Assembly: GCA_002313335.1 (NCBI GenBank)
Contig: DCBC01000008.1
Coordinates: 42,213-68,388 of the forward strand
Reading direction: 5' to 3'
Length of the DNA: 26,176 nt
Origin: Porticoccaceae bacterium UBA1117
Lineage (GTDB): Bacteria > Pseudomonadota > Gammaproteobacteria > Pseudomonadales > Porticoccaceae
The translations under genes and the position numbers were made by a program. The notes beneath the pieces are model-generated. The model ran no database searches. It saw only the letters and a program-made list of their open reading frames with translations, and was not told where the DNA came from. Shown one piece after another: positions 14,876-22,686 of this stretch. Each line of letters starts with the position of its first letter. Position 1 is the stretch's first letter.

Positions 14876-15586
14876 ATGTTAAATTCTCCCCAGCTATTTC
14901 CAGCGGTATTTTTGAGGCGTTACAAGCGCTTTTTTGCCGATATCATTGATGCTCATGGTAATTTAATGACCATTCATTGCCCGAACACAGGATCAATGAA
15001 AAATTGTCAGATTGAAGGATCTAATTGTTGGTATTCATTGTCCGACAATCCTAAACGTAAGTTGCCAGGGACCTTAGAAATCGTGACAACTAGTCATGGT
15101 CAGTTGGCTGGAATCAATACTATGCGGACCAATCGATTAGTTGCCGCCGCTTTGGCTATTAATCAAATTCCACAATTGAGAGGATATGATTTAGTCAGAC
15201 CAGAGGTGGCTTATGGCTCTGAAAAAAGTCGAATTGATTTTCTGCTCCAAACTACAGCTGGGAATTTGCCAGACTGCTATGTTGAAGTAAAAAATGTAAC
15301 GCTTGATATGGGTAATGGTCTTGCCATGTTTCCAGATTCTGTGACCGCTAGGGGCACCAAGCACCTACGAGAATTAATAGAGATGGCCAATCTGGGATAT
15401 CGCGCAGTATTGTTTTTTTGCGTACAATTGGATGCTGCCGATCGTATTGAAGTCGCTGCTGATATTGACCCGTTGTACGCTAAAACCATGGAATTGGCGA
15501 TTACTAAAGGGGTCGAGGTAATGGCATGGCGAACTATGATAGACAGTAACGGAATTAGTTTACATCAGCCTATCGACTGTCTTTGA
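14876..15586 (+). CDS. sfsA: SfsA family DNA/RNA nuclease-like protein (sugar fermentation stimulation protein)
   Basis: An SfsA homologue of 236 residues (E. coli 234). Family motifs include R-R-Y-K-R-F-F-A-D, H-C-P-N-T-G-S-M-K, W-Y-S-L-S-D-N-P-K-R-K-L-P-G-T, V-A-Y-G-S-E-K-S-R-I-D-F-L-L and Y-V-E-V-K-N-V-T-L, followed by P-D-S-V-T-A-R-G-x-K-H-L-R-E-L. The R-I-D-F...E-V-K arrangement resembles a PD-(D/E)xK nuclease core; the cellular role is poorly defined. The frame stays open upstream to 14777, but the family begins at M-L-N-S-P, so ATG 14876 is preferred. It is divergent from dksA, whereas in E. coli sfsA precedes dksA in the same direction. Confidence 0.93.
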   Translation: MLNSPQLFPAVFLRRYKRFFADIIDAHGNLMTIHCPNTGSMKNCQIEGSNCWYSLSDNPKRKLPGTLEIVTTSHGQLAGINTMRTNRLVAAALAINQIPQLRGYDLVRPEVAYGSEKSRIDFLLQTTAGNLPDCYVEVKNVTLDMGNGLAMFPDSVTARGTKHLRELIEMANLGYRAVLFFCVQLDAADRIEVAADIDPLYAKTMELAITKGVEVMAWRTMIDSNGISLHQPIDCL

Positions 15587-15728
15587 GGTCTGTAAATAAG
15601 TAAATGGCTTGGCTGAGTTAGTCGTTGGTCTTAAATTAGAGATCTGATGTTAAGCGATTAGTTACTTTTATGTGCCAGCGCGTTATAAACTCAAAACTGA
15701 TATTTATATTTAAAGGCCTGAAAAAACT

Positions 15729-16448
15729 ATGATGGCAAAGATGTCGATTGATACAGATATTCTGACTGGTACAACAGACCGGCATTTGGTTAGTTTGGAT
15801 TCAGAAAAATCGAAAGACGCCCAATCGACCCGTTTAAGTATGCTGATTCACAAAGACGTGTTGGAACCTTTCATCACGCTAAAAAATGCCGCCATTGAGG
15901 AGGGCTTTAATCTCTCTATTTGCAGTGCCTACAGATCGTTTGATCGCCAAAGGGTGATTTGGAATGACAAGTTATCGGGGCTACGACCAGTATTAGATCA
16001 GTTTAGTAATCCTATAGATCTGAATCAGTTAACCGATTGGCAGAAAGTTAAAGCGGTATTGCGTTGGTCGGCGTTACCCGGGGCTTCGCGCCATCACTGG
16101 GGTACTGATTTTGATGTCTATGACGCTGCAGCAATGATCGATGGTTATAAAATTCGGCTAGTTCCAGAGGAATGTCAAGATACCGGCGTTTTTGCGCCAA
16201 TGCACAAGTGGCTAAATAGTACATTGTCTATTACCAGTAATAGTTTCTATCGACCCTATGCGATCGATCACGGAGGTGTGGCGCCTGAGTTGTGGCATTT
16301 AAGCTATCGACCTCTTGCCGACACTTATGCCCAACAACTTAGTGTTCCGATCATTACTCAGCAGTTAGTGAAAGATGGGCAGTTAATGTACCTTGATGTC
16401 GTGTTAGAGCATATTGATGAAATCGTTGAGCGCTTTGTTCAGCTGTAA
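15729..16448 (+). CDS. M15 family D-alanyl-D-alanine carboxypeptidase-like metallopeptidase
   Basis: A zinc peptidase of the VanY/M15 family, 239 residues, predicted to cleave D-Ala-D-Ala in peptidoglycan stems. The zinc site is visible as S-R-H-H-W-G-T-D-F-D-V (His and Asp ligands) and the later E-L-W-H-L-S-Y (Glu base and third His). The upstream I-C-S-A-Y-R-S-F-D-R-Q is also typical. No signal peptide or membrane segment is evident, so export by the Sec route is unclear. It begins with two consecutive Met codons (15729, 15732) and has no strong ribosome site. It is 26 bp upstream of cysE and may be cotranscribed with cysE and dgkA. Confidence 0.88.
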   Translation: MMAKMSIDTDILTGTTDRHLVSLDSEKSKDAQSTRLSMLIHKDVLEPFITLKNAAIEEGFNLSICSAYRSFDRQRVIWNDKLSGLRPVLDQFSNPIDLNQLTDWQKVKAVLRWSALPGASRHHWGTDFDVYDAAAMIDGYKIRLVPEECQDTGVFAPMHKWLNSTLSITSNSFYRPYAIDHGGVAPELWHLSYRPLADTYAQQLSVPIITQQLVKDGQLMYLDVVLEHIDEIVERFVQL

Positions 16449-16474
16449 TTGAACTTCCGAAGGTATTTTTACGC

Positions 16475-17257
16475 ATGGTTAGAGAAGAATTTGTTTGGCG
16501 GCTAATTAGGGACGAGGCTGATCTCTTAGTTGCGTCTGAACCTGCAATATCTGTATTTCTGCAAAGATCTATCCTTGACCACACCAGTTTTCTGGACGCC
16601 CTGAGCCATTGTCTGGCTGATCAGCTTATTGATTTTCAGTGGACCAGCGCTAGCTTAAAAAACATTTTTAAAGAAGCATTGGAATCTGATAGACAGATTA
16701 TAATTAACGCATGCTTGGATTTGTCAGCTAGTTTTGAGCGTGATGCAGCATGTGACAAATATCTTACTCCGCTCCTCTATTTTAAAGGTTTTCAAGCATT
16801 ACAGTTGCAACGAGTGGCCAATTGGTACTGGAGAGAGGGTCGGAGTGAAGTAGCCTCTTTTTTGCAAAGTAGAATGGCGGAAGTGTTTCATGTTGATATT
16901 CATCCCGGGGCAAAGATTGGTTCAGGCATTATGCTTGATCATGCAACTGGTTTGGTTATTGGTGAAACTGCGATAATTGGAGATAATGTGTCCGTCTTAC
17001 ATTCCGTAACACTGGGCGGCAATGGCAATGAAAGGGGGAAGCGACATCCTACCATTGGCAATGGAGTGATGATTTCAGCCGGCGCAAAAATTATTGGTAA
17101 TATCAATATCGGTGAGGGTAGTAAAATTGGTGCTGGCAGTTTGGTGATTAAATCGATGCCAGCTCATGTAACCGTGGTGGGTGTTCCTGCGTCTGTCATT
17201 GGAACGCCGCTTGATGAGATTCCGGCGCTAAATATGGATCAAAATTTGGATGGTTAG
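16475..17257 (+). CDS. cysE: Serine O-acetyltransferase (first of two paralogues)
   Basis: CysE acetylates L-serine with acetyl-CoA, the first step of cysteine synthesis. The protein is 260 residues with the N-terminal helical SATase domain (about 1-135; R-D-A-A-C-D-K-Y-L-x-P-L-L-Y-F-K-G-F) and a left-handed beta-helix of hexapeptide repeats (D-I-H-P-G-A-K-I-G, L-D-H-A-T-G-L-V-I-G-E-T, S-V-T-L-G-G). The catalytic D-H-A-T-G and C-terminal P-A-L-N-M-D-Q are intact. It ends shortly after M-D-Q and lacks the E. coli tail with its terminal Ile that docks into cysteine synthase. It is separated from dgkA by 10 bp. A second SATase gene lies at 21866-22663. Confidence 0.93.
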   Translation: MVREEFVWRLIRDEADLLVASEPAISVFLQRSILDHTSFLDALSHCLADQLIDFQWTSASLKNIFKEALESDRQIIINACLDLSASFERDAACDKYLTPLLYFKGFQALQLQRVANWYWREGRSEVASFLQSRMAEVFHVDIHPGAKIGSGIMLDHATGLVIGETAIIGDNVSVLHSVTLGGNGNERGKRHPTIGNGVMISAGAKIIGNINIGEGSKIGAGSLVIKSMPAHVTVVGVPASVIGTPLDEIPALNMDQNLDG

Positions 17258-17267
17258 AGGTGATAAT

Positions 17268-17648
17268 ATGGCTGATAAAGGTATTTTAGGGCTACTGCAT
17301 CGACGTATTGTGCAGACCACCGCGCAGTCACTAAATGGACTTGTAGTCACATTTAAGACCCAAGAAGCCTTTCGGTGTGAGCTGGGCGCATGTCTTGTAT
17401 TGATTCCCTCAGCTTTTTGGTTGGCACAGTCTAAACTGCAGCTGATATTATTGATTGGTTCACTGCTAGTTGTGTTGCTGACAGAGTTGCTGAACACCGG
17501 AGTTGAGATCATAGTTGATCGAATAGGATTAGAGTTTCATGAACTATCCGGGCGGGCAAAAGATGTCGGTTCCGCCGCTGTTTCGATCTCCATAGTCTTA
17601 TGTCTTTTGGTGTGGAGTCTTACTATCAGCGAAAATATTGGTTGGTAG
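17268..17648 (+). CDS. dgkA: Diacylglycerol kinase (prokaryotic DgkA)
   Basis: A small integral-membrane kinase of 126 residues that phosphorylates diacylglycerol to recycle lipid from membrane-derived oligosaccharide and LPS modification. It has an amphipathic N-terminus and three transmembrane helices. The signature E-L-L-N-T-G-V-E-I-I-V-D-R (catalytic Glu/Asn) and G-R-A-K-D-V-G-S-A-A-V are complete. ATG 17268 is chosen because AGAGGTG lies about 6 nt upstream; the frame opens at 17250, but that would overlap cysE. It ends 8 bp from the convergent AhpA-like gene. Confidence 0.93.
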   Translation: MADKGILGLLHRRIVQTTAQSLNGLVVTFKTQEAFRCELGACLVLIPSAFWLAQSKLQLILLIGSLLVVLLTELLNTGVEIIVDRIGLEFHELSGRAKDVGSAAVSISIVLCLLVWSLTISENIGW

Positions 17649-17656
17649 CGTCATCG

Positions 17657-18859
17657 CTAAAGACAAATTGAAGCCAGATGGGAGATTTGCTTTTCGAGTA
17701 AAAGCTGTCGCTGTTCTGGGAAGCCTTGGAATTCAAAGCAGTGCTCCTCCAATTTACTGAACCGAGCGATGGAGCTCAATTGATCAATATCATACTCGGC
17801 GATTGATAAGGCGATAATTCCTTTGTCTATGCGATTAGATAACGATAATGACGTTTCTTTTAACATGGATATACTTTCGTGATATCTAAAAGTAGGCAAT
17901 GCTGAAATATTGTCACTGCAAAGCGTCCAGTTTATCGCCAGTTCAATGCCAAGTTTAGCCGATAACCGTTCAAGTAACTGCTGAAGAGAGTACATCGCCA
18001 TCAGGCAAACTAAAATATGTTGCTTTGAACATTGGGTCGAGCGAATATAAAAGCATATTCCACCCTTACTTCCCTCTAATCGTTGACCTCCGTAAAGTTC
18101 TATTGTGCGCTCCACGCAGAGATCGATATGCTCAAACAGTAATTCAAGATTTTCGTGGTTCAGTTGCTGACCTAAACTAAGTCTATTTTTAATAGTCGCA
18201 GTAACCACAGAGCAGTAATAGCCTCCATTGGGAAGACTGTCTAATTCTCTCGAGTTTGACAGCAGTGGTTGGAGCCTTGTTTCCAATGCAAGTATTTCAT
18301 CAATCATAGGATCACTGCTTCCAGGCAAACGATTAGTGAGCGACCTCAACCGGCGAGAGACTTTATCTGTAAGTCGATAACAAGCATAGGTGCATACCGC
18401 TGAAAATAGCAGCCATAATAATGCCCAGAAAAAGAATACCCTAGAGTAGGCTGCGTATATCGGTTGGCTATTAATAGCGATCACCAGGGTGCCGGCGAGA
18501 GAATCCTCAAGGAGGATGTTACGCTTAAATGTTTCTAGACCAGCTGGGGCCGTTTGGGCCTGAGAGCTTTGGGCTATAAGCGTGTTTTCAACATCATAGA
18601 GACTCGCGCTGTAAACAGCTTTGTCTTTAGTGGCGTTGCGCAGAGTGAATTGAACAGCAATGATATCGCTGCTAAATAAAGGGGTTCTAATAAGTTCTGA
18701 TAATTGACTGAGAGTGGCTTGGCTTTTTTCGACAATCCTCTGATTAGACAGCTTTGAAGTCTGGAATTCTATGATTACCCAGCTTAAGACGCCAAATAAT
18801 AAGAGAGCTAAAGCAATAATAGATGGTAGTTTCACTTTAGTGGCGTATTGACGCTGCAT
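17657..18859 (-). CDS. AhpA/YtjB-like membrane protein with degenerate cyclase-like domain
   Basis: A 400-residue membrane protein divergent from serB, the position of YtjB/AhpA (SmpA-like) proteins in E. coli and Pseudomonas. It has an N-terminal helix (about 13-30), a periplasmic sensor-like segment (about 31-140), a second helix (141-161), a short coiled linker and a cytoplasmic domain (about 212-330). That domain recalls class III nucleotide cyclases in layout (a strand, L-N-H-E-N-L-E-L-L-F-E, then I-E-L-Y-G-G-Q-R-L and a beta hairpin). The metal-binding Asp positions read T-A-T-I and S-K-G-G-I, so it is probably catalytically dead. The cyclase resemblance is by eye. The role is unknown; a signal-transduction or scaffold function is possible. 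Confidence 0.65.
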   Translation of the reverse strand: MQRQYATKVKLPSIIALALLLFGVLSWVIIEFQTSKLSNQRIVEKSQATLSQLSELIRTPLFSSDIIAVQFTLRNATKDKAVYSASLYDVENTLIAQSSQAQTAPAGLETFKRNILLEDSLAGTLVIAINSQPIYAAYSRVFFFWALLWLLFSAVCTYACYRLTDKVSRRLRSLTNRLPGSSDPMIDEILALETRLQPLLSNSRELDSLPNGGYYCSVVTATIKNRLSLGQQLNHENLELLFEHIDLCVERTIELYGGQRLEGSKGGICFYIRSTQCSKQHILVCLMAMYSLQQLLERLSAKLGIELAINWTLCSDNISALPTFRYHESISMLKETSLSLSNRIDKGIIALSIAEYDIDQLSSIARFSKLEEHCFEFQGFPEQRQLLLEKQISHLASICL

Positions 18860-18917
18860 TCTTCAGCCTTTGGACAATTTATTTTCCTTCTATTCTATCC
18901 TATTCGCTCAGCTTTTA

Positions 18918-18923
18918 TATAAT
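18918..18923 (+). promoter_or_regulatory. Possible -10 element for serB
   Basis: TATAAT, a perfect sigma-70 -10 hexamer, lies 31 bp before the serB GTG in the 95-bp divergent gap. No acceptable -35 hexamer is found 16-18 bp upstream and there is no extended -10, so this is weak support. Confidence 0.3.
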
Positions 18924-18954
18924 AGGGATCTTAAAATTAACGGGATCATCCATT

Positions 18955-20190
18955 GTGTCGAATGTTTTGCTAATTAACGTGTCTGGAGAAGACCAGCCGG
19001 GGGTGACTAATGTGGTCACCGAGGCTTTGACTCGGTTCGGAGTGACACTACTAGATATTGGTCAAGCTGTTATACATGATCAATTAAATATGGGTATTTT
19101 GGTGTTAGTACCGTCTAATGCCAGCATTGATGATGTTACTTCTGAAGTTTTAAACGCTCTGGATCGGTTAAATATGCAGGGTATTTTCTTGCCTATTTCC
19201 AATGAGCGTTATGAGAACTGGGTAAGTTTACAAGGGAAGCCTCGGCATATTGTGACCCTTTTGGCTCGGAATTTAGAAGCATCTCATTTGGCGGCAGTAA
19301 CAAAGGTGACGGCACAGCAAGGTCTTAACATTGATAAAATAGTCCGATTGTCGGGGCGTATAACCTTGGGTCATTCCGATTCCGTTGGGCAGGCTTGTGT
19401 AGAGTTGTCGGCCCGCGGTAAGCCAAAAAGTGCAGATGACCTGCGTCAATTGCTACTTAAGCTAGCGGGGGAGCAGAATATTGATATTGCCTATCAAGAA
19501 GATAATATTTTCCGTCGCAGTAGGCAGTTAGTGGTTTTTGATATGGACTCGACCTTAATCGACGCTGAAGTAATCGATGAGCTTGCTGATGAAGCTGGTG
19601 TGGGTGAACAGGTTGCTGCTATCACTGAAGCCGCAATGCGTGGAGAGGTAGATTTCAAGCAAAGCTTTGTAGAGCGGTTGGCATTGCTCGAGGGGCTAAG
19701 CGAAAGCGTTTTAGATACGGTTGCAAAACGTTTGCGCCTCAATGATGGTGCTGAGTATTTACTTAAAAGCCTAAAACAGCTCGGATTTAAAACTGCCATT
19801 GTTTCCGGTGGCTTTACGTTCTTTGCGCGTCATTTACAAAAACGATTAGGGGTTGATTATATCTATGCCAATGAGCTTGATGTTGCGAAAGGGGTCCTCA
19901 CTGGTAAAGTGTTAGGGGAAATTATTGACGGTCAGCGTAAAGCTGAGATCGTAGTCGAGATCTCGAACCAGTTAGGTCTGAGTCTTGAGCAAGTGATCAC
20001 TGTGGGCGATGGCGCCAATGATTTGCCAATGCTCAACATTGCTGGTTTAGGTGTTGCTTTTAGGGCCAAGCCGCTGGTAAAAGCGTCTGCCAAGCAGGCA
20101 ATTTCAAATGTTGGTTTGGATGGAATACTCTATTTGCTGGGCTATAGCGACAAAGACATTGTTAACCTGCATAAAGATACCGTTGTATAA
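18955..20190 (+). CDS. serB: Phosphoserine phosphatase with tandem ACT domains
   Basis: SerB hydrolyses L-3-phosphoserine to serine, the last step of serine synthesis. It has 411 residues: an N-terminal region (about 1-175) with two ACT-like modules (L-L-I-N-V-S-G-E-D-Q-P-G-V-T and H-I-V-T-L-L-A-R-N) and a C-terminal HAD phosphatase. Catalytic motifs are F-D-M-D-S-T-L-I-D (nucleophile Asp), V-S-G-G-F-T, and V-G-D-G-A-N-D-L-P-M-L. The length and ACT pair match Pseudomonas-type SerB rather than the shorter E. coli enzyme. It starts at GTG 18955. Serine is the substrate of the two CysE enzymes encoded nearby. efp follows after 85 bp. Confidence 0.95.
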   Translation: MSNVLLINVSGEDQPGVTNVVTEALTRFGVTLLDIGQAVIHDQLNMGILVLVPSNASIDDVTSEVLNALDRLNMQGIFLPISNERYENWVSLQGKPRHIVTLLARNLEASHLAAVTKVTAQQGLNIDKIVRLSGRITLGHSDSVGQACVELSARGKPKSADDLRQLLLKLAGEQNIDIAYQEDNIFRRSRQLVVFDMDSTLIDAEVIDELADEAGVGEQVAAITEAAMRGEVDFKQSFVERLALLEGLSESVLDTVAKRLRLNDGAEYLLKSLKQLGFKTAIVSGGFTFFARHLQKRLGVDYIYANELDVAKGVLTGKVLGEIIDGQRKAEIVVEISNQLGLSLEQVITVGDGANDLPMLNIAGLGVAFRAKPLVKASAKQAISNVGLDGILYLLGYSDKDIVNLHKDTVV

Positions 20191-20275
20191 AATCGGAGAT
20201 TAGACGTAAAACTTAAAAAACACCGATGAACTTCAGTTATCATGTTTGCCATACTCATTTTCGGAAATAACAACA

Positions 20276-20842
20276 ATGGCCAATTACTCTACTAATGAAT
20301 TTCGCTCTGGACTCAAAGTCATGCTTGATGGTGACCCTTGTTCGATTTTGGAAAATGAATTCGTCAAGCCAGGTAAAGGTCAAGCGTTTAGTCGAGTGAA
20401 ATTGCGCAATTTAAAGACTTCTCGAGTCCTGGACAAAACCTTTAAGTCGGGAGAGTCATTGGAAGGCGCCGATGTAATGGACCAGGACATGCAATATTTG
20501 TATACCGACGGTGATTTTTGGTATTTTATGGAGCCGGACACCTTTGAGCAGCATCAGGCTACTGAGAGTGCAGTTGCCGACGCTCTGCCCTGGTTAAGTG
20601 AGCAAGACGTATGCATGGTCACTCTGTATAACGGGTCGCCTCTTTCTGTAATGCCGCCTAATCATGTTGAAATCGAAATTATTGAAACAGATCCTGGATT
20701 GCGTGGTGACACCGCTCAGGGTGGAAGCAAGCCGGCTAAGCTAGTGACTGGTGCCGTGGTGAAAGTCCCATTATTCCTTGATCAAGGAGACGTGATTAAG
20801 GTTGATACACGAACAGGTGAATATCAAGGCCGTGTTAAATAG
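20276..20842 (+). CDS. efp: Translation elongation factor P
   Basis: EF-P relieves ribosome stalling at polyproline sequences. The protein is 188 residues, identical in length to E. coli EF-P, with KOW-like, central OB and C-terminal OB domains. The loop [11 protein letters not shown] carries Lys34, the site that EpmA beta-lysylates; the C-terminus has the signature [13 protein letters not shown] 20276 fits the family; the open frame from 20246 adds ten spurious residues. The modifying enzyme EpmA is encoded 46 bp downstream. The mutase EpmB, often adjacent in other genomes, is not in this window. Confidence 0.97.
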   Translation: MANYSTNEFRSGLKVMLDGDPCSILENEFVKPGKGQAFSRVKLRNLKTSRVLDKTFKSGESLEGADVMDQDMQYLYTDGDFWYFMEPDTFEQHQATESAVADALPWLSEQDVCMVTLYNGSPLSVMPPNHVEIEIIETDPGLRGDTAQGGSKPAKLVTGAVVKVPLFLDQGDVIKVDTRTGEYQGRVK

Positions 20843-20888
20843 CCGTCGGTTATTTAGTTTTTCTGGTAATCATTGAAGGCGTTTCATC

Positions 20889-21851
20889 ATGGATAAATGG
20901 CAGCCTGGAGCAAGTTTAGACACCTTGCGCCGGCGAGCGGCTATGCTTTCTTGCATTCGCGAATTCTTCAAGCAACGCTCAGTACTTGAGGTTGATGTCC
21001 CGGTGATGGGTAAATCCACAGTTACTGATCTTAATATCGACAGTATTGTGACATCCGTCGTTAGCGAGCTAGGTTATCTTCAAACTTCTCCCGAATATTT
21101 TATGAAACGACTGCTGGCATCAGGCAGTGGTGATATCTACTTCATGGGTAAGGCGTTCCGAGACGGTGAAATCGGTGTAAAACATAATCCTGAATTTACA
21201 ATGCTAGAGTGGTATCGCTGCGGATGGGATGATCACCAGCTAATGTCTGAGGTAGCTGAGTTAATTAGGCTACTTTTAGGAGGAGAAAAAGACATCGCCA
21301 TCGATGTGAGTAAGCTAAGTTACTCAGACTGCTTTTTTGAGCGTCTTGGATTTGATCCCCATAGTGCAGACTTAGAGGCTTTGCAGTTATTGGCAGCTAC
21401 GCTAGCCTCAGACAGCTGGATAGATGAAACACGGGCTAATTGTTTAGATCTTATTTTTAGTTCTCAGGTCGAGCCTTATCTTTCAGAAGGCATCACTATT
21501 ATCTATGACTACCCTGAATGCCAAGCGGCATTAGCACAGATTAGCCCTAACAGGGCCGGACAAAACGTCAGTCGAAGATTTGAAGCATTTGTGAATGGAG
21601 TCGAAATAGCCAATGGTTACTTGGAATTAATAGATGCCGGGGAACAAACAGTCCGGTTAGAGCGCGATAGGAAGGCTAGGGAGCGCCTTAAGAAACCAGC
21701 TGTAGTTGTAGACCAAAAGTTCCTTGCGGCACTCCACAGCGGCGTGCCAGCATGCGCTGGGGTGGCTATTGGCTTAGACCGCCTTTTGATGGGAGCTATA
21801 GGCGTTGATTCAATTGATCAGGTGCTAGCTTTTTCTTGGTTGCGTTGTTAG
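20889..21851 (+). CDS. epmA: EF-P--(R)-beta-lysine ligase EpmA (PoxA/GenX)
   Basis: A paralogue of class II lysyl-tRNA synthetase that joins (R)-beta-lysine to Lys34 of EF-P. It has 320 residues with the catalytic domain only and no anticodon-binding domain. Motifs include L-E-V-D-V-P-V-M (motif 1), F-R-D-G-E-I-G-V-K-H-N-P-E-F-T-M-L-E-W-Y (motif 2), E-I-A-N-G-Y-x-E-L and G-V-A-I-G-L-D-R-L-L-M (motif 3). It is 46 bp after efp. Its TAG is followed at once by a 45-bp palindrome shared with the end of the convergent cysE paralogue. Confidence 0.95.
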   Translation: MDKWQPGASLDTLRRRAAMLSCIREFFKQRSVLEVDVPVMGKSTVTDLNIDSIVTSVVSELGYLQTSPEYFMKRLLASGSGDIYFMGKAFRDGEIGVKHNPEFTMLEWYRCGWDDHQLMSEVAELIRLLLGGEKDIAIDVSKLSYSDCFFERLGFDPHSADLEALQLLAATLASDSWIDETRANCLDLIFSSQVEPYLSEGITIIYDYPECQAALAQISPNRAGQNVSRRFEAFVNGVEIANGYLELIDAGEQTVRLERDRKARERLKKPAVVVDQKFLAALHSGVPACAGVAIGLDRLLMGAIGVDSIDQVLAFSWLRC

Positions 21852-21852
21852 T

Positions 21853-21897
21853 AGGGAATGAATCACTACTTTGTAACAAAGTAGTGATTCATTCCCT
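21853..21897. repeat. 45-bp near-perfect palindrome at the epmA/cysE junction
   Basis: Two 22-bp arms (21853-21874 and 21876-21897) are perfect reverse complements around one central A (21875). The outer bases are AGGGAATG / CATTCCCT. It starts 2 bp after the epmA stop and contains the last codons and the stop (21866-21868) of the convergent serine acetyltransferase gene. No T-run of terminator quality follows on either strand (TTTGC on plus, TACTAAC on minus), so a classical intrinsic terminator is uncertain; a bidirectional RNA 3'-end or processing hairpin is plausible. Confidence 0.9.
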
Positions 21898-22663
21898 TTG
21901 CAGGGCTATCCTCTGTAAGGTCGCCAACTTCAACTGCAGGCACGCCGGCAACTACTTTGTGAGCAGCTACGCTCTTTAGAACCACGCTTGCCGCAGCGAC
22001 CATAGCGCCTTCTCCAATGTCGATATTGCCAAGAATTGTAGCGCCGGGTCCAATTAATACACCCCTACGTATCTTTGGATGACGATCACCACTATCTTTC
22101 CCGGTACCACCAAGGGTCACTGACTGCATAATAGATACAGAATCTTCAACGACGGCTGTTTCACCGATAACTAATCCCGTGGCGTGATCAATCATTACTC
22201 CACTACCAATTACAGCTGCAGGATGTATGTCCACAGCAAAGGCGATAGAGATTCTATGTTGGAGAAGTAGTGCTAGCGACGTTCTTCCTTGGAGCCACAA
22301 TTGGTGTGCAGCGCGATATGCTTGTAGCGATAGAAACCCTTTGAAGTACAAAAAAGGAGAGCTGTAGAGGTTGCATGCCGAATCTCGATCTACGGTAGCT
22401 TGTATATCTCTGGCGACCATAGTAATAATTTCTTTATCTGCAAATATGGTTTGCATGATCTCTTTTAACATCGGCGCGGTCGCAGCAGCACTTGCCAGTT
22501 TTCTTGCAAGATGATTACTCAGCGCCGCGCCCAAATCTTCATAGAGAAGAATAGTATTAGCAAAGTATTCTGCGAAATTGGGCTCAGCTATGGCCGACAC
22601 CTTGGCTTCATCAGTGATGCATTGCCAGATTTCTTCGGGAGATAATTTAAGTTTGGAATTCAT
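21866..22663 (-). CDS. Serine O-acetyltransferase paralogue
   Basis: A second SATase of about 265 residues, with the same layout as the copy at 16475-17257: an N-terminal helical domain (R-D-S-A-C-N-L-Y-S-S-P-F-L-Y-F-K-G-F) and hexapeptide beta-helix (D-I-H-P-A-A-V-I-G, I-D-H-A-T-G-L-V-I-G-E-T, S-V-T-L-G-G-T-G). Catalytic residues are intact. The two differ in the N-terminal half and in the tail (G-M-N-H-Y-F-V-T-K here). ATG 22663 with GGGGTA close upstream is preferred over the open frame to 22720, which would overlap comF. It is 23 bp after comF and probably cotranscribed. Whether both copies serve cysteine synthesis or one has a regulatory or other acyl-transfer role is unknown. Confidence 0.9.
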   Translation of the reverse strand: MNSKLKLSPEEIWQCITDEAKVSAIAEPNFAEYFANTILLYEDLGAALSNHLARKLASAAATAPMLKEIMQTIFADKEIITMVARDIQATVDRDSACNLYSSPFLYFKGFLSLQAYRAAHQLWLQGRTSLALLLQHRISIAFAVDIHPAAVIGSGVMIDHATGLVIGETAVVEDSVSIMQSVTLGGTGKDSGDRHPKIRRGVLIGPGATILGNIDIGEGAMVAAASVVLKSVAAHKVVAGVPAVEVGDLTEDSPAKGMNHYFVTK

Positions 22664-22686
22664 TACCCCATTTTCCTTTAGCTGGC

